Positions 15,085 through 22,374 of a DNA stretch of 64,000 nt are shown in pieces. Below the pieces are notes generated by a model, which worked only from the letters and a program-made list of their open reading frames with translations, had not been told where the DNA came from and did not search any database. The stretch covers positions 1 through 64,000 of the forward strand of contig OMXQ01000002.1 of the NCBI GenBank assembly GCA_900315065.1. The letters run 5' to 3'. This DNA comes from an uncultured Erysipelotrichaceae bacterium. Its GTDB lineage: Bacteria > Bacillota_I > Bacilli_A > Erysipelotrichales > Erysipelotrichaceae. A program made the translations under genes and the position numbers. The stretch's first letter is position 1. Each line of letters starts with the position of its first letter.

Positions 15085-16524
15085 TGCACGGCCGTTGAGT
15101 GAAAAGCTTCTGACTTCAGTGATTTCAACATCAACGATCTGACCTGTCAATCCTTCTGGCCCGGTGAAATTGACCAGCTTGTTTTCTTCACTGTATCCGG
15201 AATATACAGCAGCATTCTTCCTGGAAGGTCCTTCACAAAGAACCCTGACAATCTTATGCAGATAAGCCTTGTTGTTTTCCTTTGCCCAATGGTTGAGATG
15301 ATCATTGAGTTCCTGAAGTCTTGCGTCCTTGACTTCATCCGGAATCTGATCCGGCATAGCTGCTGCCGGAGTGCCTTCCCGCGGGGAGTATTTGAAGGAG
15401 AAAGCAGAATCAAATTTGCAATAATCGACCAGATCCAGGGTTTCTCTGAATTGTGCGTCTGTTTCTCCCGGGAAGCCGACAATCAGATCAGTCGTAAAAG
15501 TAATAGAAGGAATCATCTGCTTGAGTCTGTCAAACAGCTTTTTGTATTCTTCTACCGTATAGCCTCTTGCCATTCTTCGCAGAACTTCATCGGATCCGGA
15601 CTGAACCGGCAAGTGAAGCGCCGGCATGATGGAAGAATAATCAATCATGGCCTGAATGGTTGTTTCTGAATAATCACGCGGAGAAGAAGAATAGAATCGG
15701 ATTCTCTCGATGCCGGTTCTGGCAGCTGCAATCAGCAGGTCTGTAAACCCGTCTTCCATGCCGAGGTCCTTGCCGTAAGCATTGACATTCTGACCGAGAA
15801 GAACGACTTCCCTGCCGCCGTTTTCTTTCAGCTGCTTTATTTCTCTTACGATGTCGCCCATTCTTCTGCTTCTTTCCTTTCCTCTTGTATAAGGAACGAT
15901 GCAGTAAGTGCAGAACTTGTTGCAGCCGTACATGATATCGACAAAGCCCTTGAACTTCTGGCTTCTCTTTACCGGCAGGTCTTCAATGACCCTGCCCTGT
16001 TCAGAAAAGACTTCAATTTTTCTTTTCCTGGTTTTCATAACCTGGCTTAAAAGGTCCGGCAGCCGGTAGAGATTATGGGTGCCGAAGACAAGATCAACCT
16101 GCGGGTATTTCTTCAGAATCGTATTGATGACGGATTCTTCCTGGGCCATGCAGCCGCAGATGCAGAAAATAGTATCCGGTTTTTTATCTTTGAGTCCCTT
16201 TAGCATGCCGATCTCGCCGAAGACATGGTCTTCTGCTGCTTTTCTGACGGCACAGGTATTGAAAATCAGGACATCTGCTTCTTCTGTGTCCTGGGTTTCC
16301 GTAAATCCCATCTGTTCCATCATGCCGGCAATGGTTTCGCCATCTCTTACATTGGCCTGACAGCCATAGGTACGGATGTAAAATTTCCTGTCTTTGCCCA
16401 GCGTTTCCATGGCATTGTTCAGCTGGAAGAGGCCGTATTCAGCTTCAATCTGTTCTTTGCTGCGGGCAGCTTCTGCCTTGTGATCAGGCAGAATATATGT
16501 ATCTGCATTCTTTTTTGTGCTCAT
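15079..16524 (-). CDS. miaB: tRNA methylthiotransferase MiaB
   Basis: A radical-SAM iron-sulfur enzyme that adds a methylthio group to isopentenyl-A37 of tRNAs reading U-starting codons. At 481 residues it is slightly longer than average because of an N-terminal extension. The UPF0004 domain carries the first cluster cysteines (YGCQANVRDGE, FNTCAVRKAAEDH, CICGCMAQE), the radical-SAM motif is YGCNKFCTYCIVPYTRGKE near residue 200, and a TRAM domain closes the protein. The start is ATG 16522-16524. An 18-bp perfect palindrome lies in the leader. Confidence 0.95.
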   Translation of the reverse strand: MSTKKNADTYILPDHKAEAARSKEQIEAEYGLFQLNNAMETLGKDRKFYIRTYGCQANVRDGETIAGMMEQMGFTETQDTEEADVLIFNTCAVRKAAEDHVFGEIGMLKGLKDKKPDTIFCICGCMAQEESVINTILKKYPQVDLVFGTHNLYRLPDLLSQVMKTRKRKIEVFSEQGRVIEDLPVKRSQKFKGFVDIMYGCNKFCTYCIVPYTRGKERSRRMGDIVREIKQLKENGGREVVLLGQNVNAYGKDLGMEDGFTDLLIAAARTGIERIRFYSSSPRDYSETTIQAMIDYSSIMPALHLPVQSGSDEVLRRMARGYTVEEYKKLFDRLKQMIPSITFTTDLIVGFPGETDAQFRETLDLVDYCKFDSAFSFKYSPREGTPAAAMPDQIPDEVKDARLQELNDHLNHWAKENNKAYLHKIVRVLCEGPSRKNAAVYSGYSEENKLVNFTGPEGLTGQIVDVEITEVRSFSLNGRAL

Positions 16525-16546
16525 AAGTATTTTCCTTTTGATTGTG

Positions 16547-16564
16547 TTTCAGAAATTTCTGAAA
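16547..16564. repeat. 18-bp perfect palindrome in the miaB leader
   Basis: TTTCAGAAA followed directly by TTTCTGAAA, between the extended -10 and the miaB ribosome binding site. It could be a protein-binding site for a dimeric regulator; as RNA it has no loop and would fold poorly. No known family is suggested. Confidence 0.5.
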
Positions 16565-16578
16565 GCTTACGGGGCTGT

Positions 16579-16587
16579 ATTATACCA
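16579..16587 (-). promoter_or_regulatory. miaB extended -10 promoter
   Basis: The minus strand reads TGGTATAAT, a consensus extended -10 (TATAAT at 16579-16584); no clear -35. Confidence 0.6.
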
Positions 16588-16603
16588 TACTTTGGGCAGG
16601 CAT

Positions 16604-16635
16604 GAAAAAAACCAGCCGTATGGACTGGCTTTTTG
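16604..16635 (-). terminator. Terminator of the ferredoxin gene
   Basis: AAAAAGCCAG pairs with CTGGTTTTTT (arms 16625-16634 and 16605-16614) on the minus strand, ending in a T-run. It begins just after the ferredoxin stop codon. Confidence 0.75.
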
Positions 16636-16642
16636 TATTTGC

Positions 16643-16819
16643 TTACTTTTCGGAAATAGCAGATACCGGGCAGGTACCTACACAAGTAAAGCAGGAAATG
16701 CATGTAGATTCGTCGCAGCCAGACTTGCCGTTCTCATCAAGAGACAGAGCAGAAACCGGGCAGACACCTACACAAGCACCGCAACCGATGCATGTATCCT
16801 TATCAACTGTAACTGGCAT
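16643..16819 (-). CDS. 2[4Fe-4S] ferredoxin
   Basis: A 58-residue electron carrier of the clostridial type. Two cluster-binding motifs are complete: CIGCGACVGVCP near the N-terminus and CISCFTCVGTCP near the C-terminus, each CxxCxxCxxxCP. The start ATG 16817-16819 (MPVTVDK) follows an ideal AAGGAGG. It is a single-gene unit between miaB and rny, and would serve low-potential redox reactions of an anaerobe. Confidence 0.95.
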   Translation of the reverse strand: MPVTVDKDTCIGCGACVGVCPVSALSLDENGKSGCDESTCISCFTCVGTCPVSAISEK

Positions 16820-16847
16820 AATGTCCTCCTTCAAAATTTACAAATGA

Positions 16848-16856
16848 AGTATAGCA
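16848..16856 (-). promoter_or_regulatory. Ferredoxin extended -10 promoter
   Basis: TGCTATACT on the minus strand. Upstream, at about 16868-16889, there are two tandem 10-bp near-repeats of the form TTAACAYTAR, which could be a regulator site in the -35 region. Confidence 0.5.
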
Positions 16857-16940
16857 CCCAAGTTGCGGTTAGTGTTAACTAATGTTAAGGGTTTTCAGAA
16901 AAAGAGTGTAACAATTTTCTAACATTTTCATCAGAATGCA

Positions 16941-16976
16941 GAAAGAAAAAGACCATGGATTATCTCCACAGTCTTT
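16941..16976 (-). terminator. Terminator of rny
   Basis: A 12-bp stem with two G-T pairs (arms 16948-16959 and 16965-16976), followed by TTTCTTTC on the minus strand. Confidence 0.8.
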
Positions 16977-16981
16977 CATTG

Positions 16982-18532
16982 TTACTTTGCTAATTCCTGA
17001 ACACGGACTTCCCTGATCAATGTAACTTTGATCTGGCCCGGATAAGTCAGTTCCTTTTCAATCTTTTCACGGATATCATGAGCAACCTTTACCATACCGA
17101 CATCATCGATCTTTTCAGGCTTGACCATGATGCGTACTTCTCTGCCGGCCTGAATTGCATATGCCTTGTCAACGCCGTCAAAGGATGTCGCAATCTTTTC
17201 CAGATTTTCCAGTCTGTTGATATAGCCTTCCATAGATTCATAGCGGGCACCGGGTCTGGCAGCAGAGAGAGTATCTGCAGCTGCGACCAGGATCGCGATG
17301 ATATCCTGCGGTTCTGTATCTCCATGATGAGATTCGATGGAATTGATAATAATCGGATTCTCACCGTATTTCTTGGCATACTTAGCACCTAGTTCTACGT
17401 GTGTGCCTTCCTGTTCAAAGTCAACGGCTTTGCCGATATCATGCAGAAGACCTGCTCTTTTAGCTAATGTCTGGTTGAGACCTAATTCAGCAGCCATCAT
17501 GCCGCAGAGATTAGCGACTTCAATAGAATGCTGCAGGTTGTTCTGGCCATAGCTGTAACGGAAACGGAGTCTGCCGACAAGCTTGACAAGTTCCTTGTTC
17601 ATTCTGCCGATGCCCAGCTTGAAGATAGTATCATTGCCGATCTTCATGATCGTTTCATCTAATTCTCTGGTTACTTTGTCAACAACTTCTTCGATTCTGC
17701 CCGGCTGGATACGGCCGTCTTTCATGAGAATTTCAAGAGACTGTCTGGCAATTTCACGACGAATCGGATCGAAGCAGGAAACCGTAATGACATCCGGCGT
17801 ATCATCGATGATCAGATCAACACCGGTTGCCTGTTCAATAGCCTTGATGTTGCGGCCTTCTCTGCCGATGATGCGGCCTTTCATTTCTTCGGAAGGAAGC
17901 GTTACGGTGCTGACGGTACGCTCAATCGTTTCATCCTGGGCATAGCGGTGAATGGCAAGGGCAATAATGTTTCTGGCACTATCGGCTGCCTTGGTTTCTG
18001 CTTCTTCCTGCTGTTCTCTCAGATACTGGCCGATTTCCTGTTCGCTCTTCTTTTCAACAGCCTTCATCAGCTGATCTTTCGCTTCTTCCTGAGAAAGACC
18101 TGCGGTTCTTTCCAAAACCTGAATCTGGTTGTCGATCTTTGCCTGCAGTTCAATCTGCATCTGATCGAGATTGTTGATTTTTTCTTCTACTGCTTTTTCC
18201 TTATTGCCGATATTTTTTTCACGGGCGGCTAAGTTTTCTTCACGGAAGCTCAGACGATCTTCACGGGACTGAAGCTTGTTTTCAGCCTGCTGGATCTTGT
18301 TCTGCTGTTCCTTGATCTTTTTTTCAGCCTGGACCTGCAGATCATACGCTTCCTGCTTGCCATCCAGTTTTGCCTGGCGTCTGATGGTTTCTGCTTCCGC
18401 ATTTGCGTCTTTCAGAACCTTTTCAGCCTCTTCGCGGTTAGCGTCAAGGCCTTTTTTACTGGCCGATTTCATGACCAGAATACCAAATAAAATACCGACA
18501 ACCCCACTCAGTACGAGATAAAGATAATTCAT
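16982..18532 (-). CDS. rny: Ribonuclease Y
   Basis: The membrane-anchored endoribonuclease that starts much mRNA decay in Bacillota. The 516 residues show an N-terminal membrane helix (MNYLYLVLSGVVGILFGILV), a long coiled coil to about residue 200, a KH domain with GRIIGREGRNIKAIE, and an HD phosphohydrolase domain with LLHDIGKAVDFE and SHHGD. The start ATG 18530-18532 is preceded by GGAGG; an in-frame TTG lies inside that ribosome binding site and is rejected. It is monocistronic, with promoter at 18589-18617. Confidence 0.96.
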   Translation of the reverse strand: MNYLYLVLSGVVGILFGILVMKSASKKGLDANREEAEKVLKDANAEAETIRRQAKLDGKQEAYDLQVQAEKKIKEQQNKIQQAENKLQSREDRLSFREENLAAREKNIGNKEKAVEEKINNLDQMQIELQAKIDNQIQVLERTAGLSQEEAKDQLMKAVEKKSEQEIGQYLREQQEEAETKAADSARNIIALAIHRYAQDETIERTVSTVTLPSEEMKGRIIGREGRNIKAIEQATGVDLIIDDTPDVITVSCFDPIRREIARQSLEILMKDGRIQPGRIEEVVDKVTRELDETIMKIGNDTIFKLGIGRMNKELVKLVGRLRFRYSYGQNNLQHSIEVANLCGMMAAELGLNQTLAKRAGLLHDIGKAVDFEQEGTHVELGAKYAKKYGENPIIINSIESHHGDTEPQDIIAILVAAADTLSAARPGARYESMEGYINRLENLEKIATSFDGVDKAYAIQAGREVRIMVKPEKIDDVGMVKVAHDIREKIEKELTYPGQIKVTLIREVRVQELAK

Positions 18533-18588
18533 TATATTCAGATCCTCCAATAAGTGTGATTGTTGCTTGAGAAATTATTCTCCCTGCT

Positions 18589-18617
18589 ATTATACCTTCA
18601 TCACATGATTTTCACAA
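18589..18617 (-). promoter_or_regulatory. rny promoter
   Basis: TTGTGA (18612-18617), 17 bp, TATAAT (18589-18594) on the minus strand. This leaves a leader of about 50 nt. Confidence 0.75.
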
Positions 18618-18637
18618 GTTTTATGAAAGCTCTTTCA

Positions 18638-19114
18638 TTACAGCAGCCACAGGAAAAGCCCGCTGAGGATGCCGATCACATAGCCTGCAATCACATCTTT
18701 GGGATAATGGACACCCCCCACTACTCTGATCCAGGAACTGATGCCGGCTGCAATAAGGAAAACAATCCCAATCAGCGGATACACATAGAGCCAGCTCATG
18801 GCAATAACAGCCGAAGAAAAGATATGGCGGCTTGGCATAGAGCTTCCCTTCTTGTTTTTTCTGATTAGCGGATCAATATGCCATGTTTCATATGGACGCG
18901 GTTCATTGATAAAGTGCCGGCCCAGGCTCAGAATAATAAATGAGACTGCCGGGACCAGGAATAATTTCCATAAATCCGGATTCTTCAGATTGATGAGAAG
19001 AAGCACAGGATAGGAAACATAGAAAAGTATCGTCAGGAATTTATTTGCAATATTCAGTGCCGGTGCATTGACTCCTCTGGTAATGCGGGCGTAATAGTCT
19101 TCGTAGTTTTTCAT
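18638..19114 (-). CDS. PAP2-family membrane phosphatase
   Basis: A 158-residue lipid-phosphatase-like membrane protein, probably acting on undecaprenyl, phosphatidylglycerol or diacylglycerol phosphates. The three catalytic motifs are present: INEPRPYE (motif 1, near residue 68), SMPSRH (motif 2, with Arg where many members have Gly), and RVVGGVHYPKDV (motif 3). There are about five membrane helices. It lies directly after recA; the ribosome binding site is AAGGA. The substrate is not determinable here. Confidence 0.85.
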   Translation of the reverse strand: MKNYEDYYARITRGVNAPALNIANKFLTILFYVSYPVLLLINLKNPDLWKLFLVPAVSFIILSLGRHFINEPRPYETWHIDPLIRKNKKGSSMPSRHIFSSAVIAMSWLYVYPLIGIVFLIAAGISSWIRVVGGVHYPKDVIAGYVIGILSGLFLWLL

Positions 19115-19129
19115 CTGGTCTTTCCTTGT

Positions 19130-19163
19130 AAAAAAGAAGCAGGGCTTCAGGCCTTTGCTTCTT
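19130..19163 (-). terminator. recA terminator
   Basis: Stem AGAAGCA/TGCTTCT (about 19156-19163 and 19134-19141) followed by TTTTTTAC on the minus strand; it includes the last codons of recA. PAP2 would then rely on read-through or a promoter I did not identify. Confidence 0.65.
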
Positions 19164-20202
19164 CGTTTTCTGCGTTTTCTTCCGGCTGCGGGAAGAGAAC
19201 TTCCTTGACCTTTGCAGTGACTTCTGCATCAAAATCAGGATTATTCTTCATGTATTCACGGACAGCGTTGATGCCCTGGCCGATCTTTTCACCATGATAG
19301 GAGAACCAGGCGCCGGACTTTTCAATGATATCGTTTTCTACTGCCAGGTTGATAATTTCATCTGCATGCGAAACACCTTCGCCATAGATCATATTGACGA
19401 CTGCAGTTCTGAAAGGCGGTGCAACTTTGTTTTTGACGACCTTGATCTTGACGACGTTGCCGTATGCTTCGCCCCCGTTCTTGAGAGTCTCACCCTTGCG
19501 GACATCCAGTCTGACGGAAGCGTAGAACTTGAGGGCACGGCCGCCCGGTGTTGTTTCCGGATTGCCGAACATAATGCCGACTTTTTCACGCAGCTGGTTG
19601 ATGAAAATAGCGGTGGTAGAGGAATGGTTCATGACACCGGCCAGTTTTCTCATAGCCTTGGACATGAGTCTTGCCTGCAGACCGACGGAGGTATCTCCCA
19701 TTTCCCCGTCCAGTTCTGCCTGCGGCACCAGGGCTGCAACAGAGTCGACAACAACCAGATCAATCGCGCCGCTCTTGACCAGAACTTCGGTAATATCAAG
19801 GGCCTGTTCACCGGAATCCGGCTGGGACAGAATGAGTTCATCAATATTGACGCCTAAGTGCTTTGCATAAACAGGATCAATGGCATTTTCAGCATCGATG
19901 AAGGCACATCTGCCCCCCTGTTTCTGACACTCTGCAATGGCATGCAGCGCAAGCGTTGTTTTACCGGAAGATTCAGGACCGAAGATTTCAATGATTCTGC
20001 CCTTTGGATAGCCGCCGATTCCCAATGCCTGGTCAAGGGCCAGTGAACCGGACGGAATGGCATCGATGGAAACATCTGCCCTGTCGCCCAGGCGCATAAT
20101 GCTTCCTTTGCCGTATTCTTTTTCAATTGCTTTCAATGCATCCGCAAGAAGCTGATCCTTCTTGTCGTCTGTCATTGTTGTTTCCTTGGTATCTTTCACC
20201 AT
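19147..20202 (-). CDS. recA: Recombinase RecA
   Basis: The strand-exchange ATPase of homologous recombination and the co-protease for the SOS response. At 351 residues it is normal. Walker A is [10 protein letters not shown] near residue 74; further signatures are [29 protein letters not shown] and the DNA-binding loop [23 protein letters not shown]. The start ATG 20200-20202 follows AGGAGG. I see no GAAC-N4-GTTC LexA-type site in the 48-bp gap upstream, so SOS control is not evident. The order pgsA-recA is conserved in many Bacillota. Confidence 0.98.
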   Translation of the reverse strand: MVKDTKETTMTDDKKDQLLADALKAIEKEYGKGSIMRLGDRADVSIDAIPSGSLALDQALGIGGYPKGRIIEIFGPESSGKTTLALHAIAECQKQGGRCAFIDAENAIDPVYAKHLGVNIDELILSQPDSGEQALDITEVLVKSGAIDLVVVDSVAALVPQAELDGEMGDTSVGLQARLMSKAMRKLAGVMNHSSTTAIFINQLREKVGIMFGNPETTPGGRALKFYASVRLDVRKGETLKNGGEAYGNVVKIKVVKNKVAPPFRTAVVNMIYGEGVSHADEIINLAVENDIIEKSGAWFSYHGEKIGQGINAVREYMKNNPDFDAEVTAKVKEVLFPQPEENAENEEAKA

Positions 20203-20250
20203 GGTATTTAGCCTCCTGCTTATATATACGTACCGAAATTCAGAAGTCTG

Positions 20251-20844
20251 TTATTTTGATTCGAGAATATCGTCTTTGAGCGAATAGAAATACTGAACGC
20301 CGGAGACAAAAGAAACAAAGGCAGACAGCCAGAGCATGATTTCACTGACCGGCAATCTCAATAATTCAAACGGCAGATTATTGAGCAGCACCAGCGCAAC
20401 TGTAATCATCTGGAAAACCGTCTTGAGCTTGCCCATCATGTGGGCAGCTACCACTTTGCCGTTGGCGGCAGCCATCATGCGGCAGCCGTCGACGACAGTG
20501 TCTCGAGCAATCATGATAATAACCGGCACAACCGGAATGATGCCTCTGGATACAAAAAGAAGGAACATGGTTGTCGTCAGCAGCTTGTCAGCGATCGGAT
20601 CCGCAAACTTGCCGAAAGTCGTGATCATGTTGCGGGAGCGGGCAATGTGGCCGTCCAGCGCATCAGTTACAGCAGCGACGATATAAATCACTAAGGCAAT
20701 CAGATTGACTAACGGCAGGGAAATGCCGCCGATGTTGTAAACCGGCATAACAATTCCTGCGGAAGCATATGGGAATAAGTAGACCAGAATAATGACCGGA
20801 ATCAGCACCATTCTGAACATTGTTAATCTGTTAGGTAAATTCAT
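20251..20844 (-). CDS. pgsA: CDP-diacylglycerol-glycerol-3-phosphate phosphatidyltransferase
   Basis: Makes phosphatidylglycerol phosphate, the committed step to phosphatidylglycerol. The 197-residue integral membrane protein has the CDP-alcohol phosphotransferase signature: DALDGHIARSRNMITTFGKFAD near residue 62, containing the DGxxAR, G and D residues in the right spacing. It starts MNLPNRLTMFRMVLIPVII, typical of PgsA. It is upstream of recA and downstream of rnpB. Confidence 0.95.
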   Translation of the reverse strand: MNLPNRLTMFRMVLIPVIILVYLFPYASAGIVMPVYNIGGISLPLVNLIALVIYIVAAVTDALDGHIARSRNMITTFGKFADPIADKLLTTTMFLLFVSRGIIPVVPVIIMIARDTVVDGCRMMAAANGKVVAAHMMGKLKTVFQMITVALVLLNNLPFELLRLPVSEIMLWLSAFVSFVSGVQYFYSLKDDILESK

Positions 20845-20872
20845 TTTCCAAGCGTCCTTTCAAACAGAAAAA

Positions 20873-20881
20873 ATTATACCA
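20873..20881 (-). promoter_or_regulatory. pgsA extended -10 promoter
   Basis: TGGTATAAT on the minus strand, directly beyond the rnpB terminator. This would drive pgsA and probably recA. Confidence 0.6.
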
Positions 20882-20890
20882 CACAGAAGC

Positions 20891-20925
20891 GGAAAAAAGA
20901 AAAGGAGACGCCGTGAAGCATCTCC
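20891..20925 (-). terminator. rnpB terminator
   Basis: GGAGATGC pairs with GCGTCTCC (20904-20925) with one G-T pair, then TTTTCTTTTTT on the minus strand. Confidence 0.8.
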
Positions 20926-20930
20926 CTGAA

Positions 20931-21290
20931 AATACACACAATCATAAGCCATGTTCTGTTCTCTTCAAAGAAGAGCGGCAGCCATTTATCTGTACAAAAG
21001 TACCCGTTCGATCCTTCATTTGGGATGTTCCGGTTCCCCTACCACATTTGGGTTTCCCGCTTGCGGGGTTTATCTCGTTCCACCTGACAGGTTTCCCCGT
21101 CAGCTTCGTCACTGTGACACCTTAAGGGCCTTGACCATGGATTGCTCTGTAGGTTTCAGCTCCGCCGTCATCCCTTGCGGGATGCCTGGCCTTATTGATT
21201 GGACCAGCACAAACACTACGATCATCGCAGATCGTGCGAGCATGGACTTTCCTCTGATATCAATACCAGCGGCTGCCTCATGTGTGTATT
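20931..21290 (-). ncRNA. rnpB: RNase P RNA, B type
   Basis: The catalytic RNA that matures tRNA 5' ends. Ends are set by the P1 helix: AATACACACA at the 5' end (21281-21290) pairs with TGTGTGTATT at the 3' end (20931-20940), giving about 360 nt. Conserved cores are readable on the minus strand: GAGGAAAGTCCATGCTCGCA near the 5' end, GTGTCACAGTGACGAAG in the middle, GGTAGGGGAACC, and GAACAGAACATGGCTTATG near the 3' end. The GTCCATGCTCGC form marks the Bacillus (B) class. Position beside gpsB, recU and ponA matches Bacillus. No clear promoter is seen in the 24 bp after gpsB, so it may be cut from a gpsB-rnpB transcript. Confidence 0.97.
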
Positions 21291-21314
21291 TTTCTTCCTG
21301 ATTGCTGAATAAGA

Positions 21315-21662
21315 TCAGTCTTCGTCGTACTGATTGTTTTTCCGGTTCTTGAATACTTCGTTTTCAAGCCGGGAGAGACGCTTGAGAATGTCGACGTTGG
21401 AAGAACCTGTGAATACAGGATCTGCATCTTCGGCAGCCTTGGCCTTTCCTTCCGTTTCAATCAGCTTGGCGCGTAAAGAGGCATTGGTACGTTCCAGATC
21501 GCTGACCTTTTCCTGCAGCTCATGCACCATCTGGTCATAAGCCTGATAATCCTGAATGACCTGATCAAGAAGTTTATCGACCTGGTCAGGATTATATCCC
21601 TTGAAGTCAACATCAAATTCTTTATCAACAATCGTCTGCGGATCAAGATTCAGCTTCGGCAT
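21315..21662 (-). CDS. gpsB: Cell-division protein GpsB (DivIVA family)
   Basis: A small coiled-coil protein that links penicillin-binding proteins to the division and elongation machinery. The N-terminal DivIVA lipid-binding-type domain reads FDVDFKGYNPDQVDKLLDQV, followed by a coiled coil to about residue 68, a linker, and a short C-terminal trimerisation helix (NVDILKRLSRLENEVF). At 115 residues it is a usual GpsB size, too short for DivIVA. The start follows AAAGGAGG. Its client PBP1-type gene (ponA) lies divergently nearby. Confidence 0.93.
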   Translation of the reverse strand: MPKLNLDPQTIVDKEFDVDFKGYNPDQVDKLLDQVIQDYQAYDQMVHELQEKVSDLERTNASLRAKLIETEGKAKAAEDADPVFTGSSNVDILKRLSRLENEVFKNRKNNQYDED

Positions 21663-21683
21663 GTATCGTTTCCTCCTTTGGTT

Positions 21684-21712
21684 ATTATCGCATCAGATTT
21701 TATAAAAAGCAA
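21684..21712 (-). promoter_or_regulatory. gpsB promoter
   Basis: TTGCTT (21707-21712), 17 bp, GATAAT (21684-21689) on the minus strand. A TATAAT for recU lies at 21742-21747 on the plus strand. Confidence 0.6.
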
Positions 21713-21768
21713 TTGGGCTTCCTTATTTATTCTTTCAAATGTATAATAATGCAGGTGATCTGAAAACA

Positions 21769-22374
21769 ATGATTAAATATCCTGACGGCAGAAAATCGAC
21801 ATGGGAGACGCACAATACCGGTGCAGGCAGAAGAGGCATGACTCTGGAGAATGATATCAACGTGACCAACACATGGTATCTCGATCAGGATCAGGCTGTC
21901 ATTCATAAGAAACCGACCCCGGTGACGATTGTCAAAGTCGATTATCCCAAGCGGTCAGCAGCCAGGATCACAGAAGCTTACTTCAAGCTGCCAAGTACCA
22001 CGGACTACAACGGAATCTATAAGGGAAGATACCTTGACTTTGAAGCCAAGGAATGTGCTTCGCGTACTTCTTTCCCTTTCAAGTCTATCCATCCCCATCA
22101 GATCAGACATCTTGATGCGGTTCTGCGCCATGGTGCAATTGCTTTTCTGATTGTTCGTTTTACAGTCATGAATGAAACCTATTACGTGGATGCCGGCACC
22201 TTTATTCAATATTGGCGCAGTGCAGACAGGTCTTCGATTCCTTATTCATGGTTCCGGGAAAACGGCTATCTGATTCCATCCAGCTATGTCAAGCCTGTGG
22301 ATTTTCTGATCATTGTAGATCAGCTTTATTTTATGAATACAGATAAGGGAGGTTCTACCCCAGATGCAGACTAA
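21769..22374 (+). CDS. recU: Holliday junction resolvase RecU
   Basis: Cuts Holliday junctions during recombination and chromosome segregation; the Bacillota counterpart of RuvC. The 201-residue product shows RGMTLENDINVTN, VIHKKPTPVTIVKVDYPKRSAARITEAYF in pieces, and the catalytic core STTDYNGIYKGRYLDFEAKE, all close to Bacillus RecU. I start at ATG 21769 (MIKYPDGRKS), because the frame's earlier ATG at 21739 overlaps the likely -10. The gene overlaps ponA by 11 nt, the order found in Bacillus. Confidence 0.95.
   Translation: MIKYPDGRKSTWETHNTGAGRRGMTLENDINVTNTWYLDQDQAVIHKKPTPVTIVKVDYPKRSAARITEAYFKLPSTTDYNGIYKGRYLDFEAKECASRTSFPFKSIHPHQIRHLDAVLRHGAIAFLIVRFTVMNETYYVDAGTFIQYWRSADRSSIPYSWFRENGYLIPSSYVKPVDFLIIVDQLYFMNTDKGGSTPDAD

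Noticed and set aside
20203-20250. LexA/SOS box before recA
   Set aside because: No GAAC-N4-GTTC or close variant is present in the gap.
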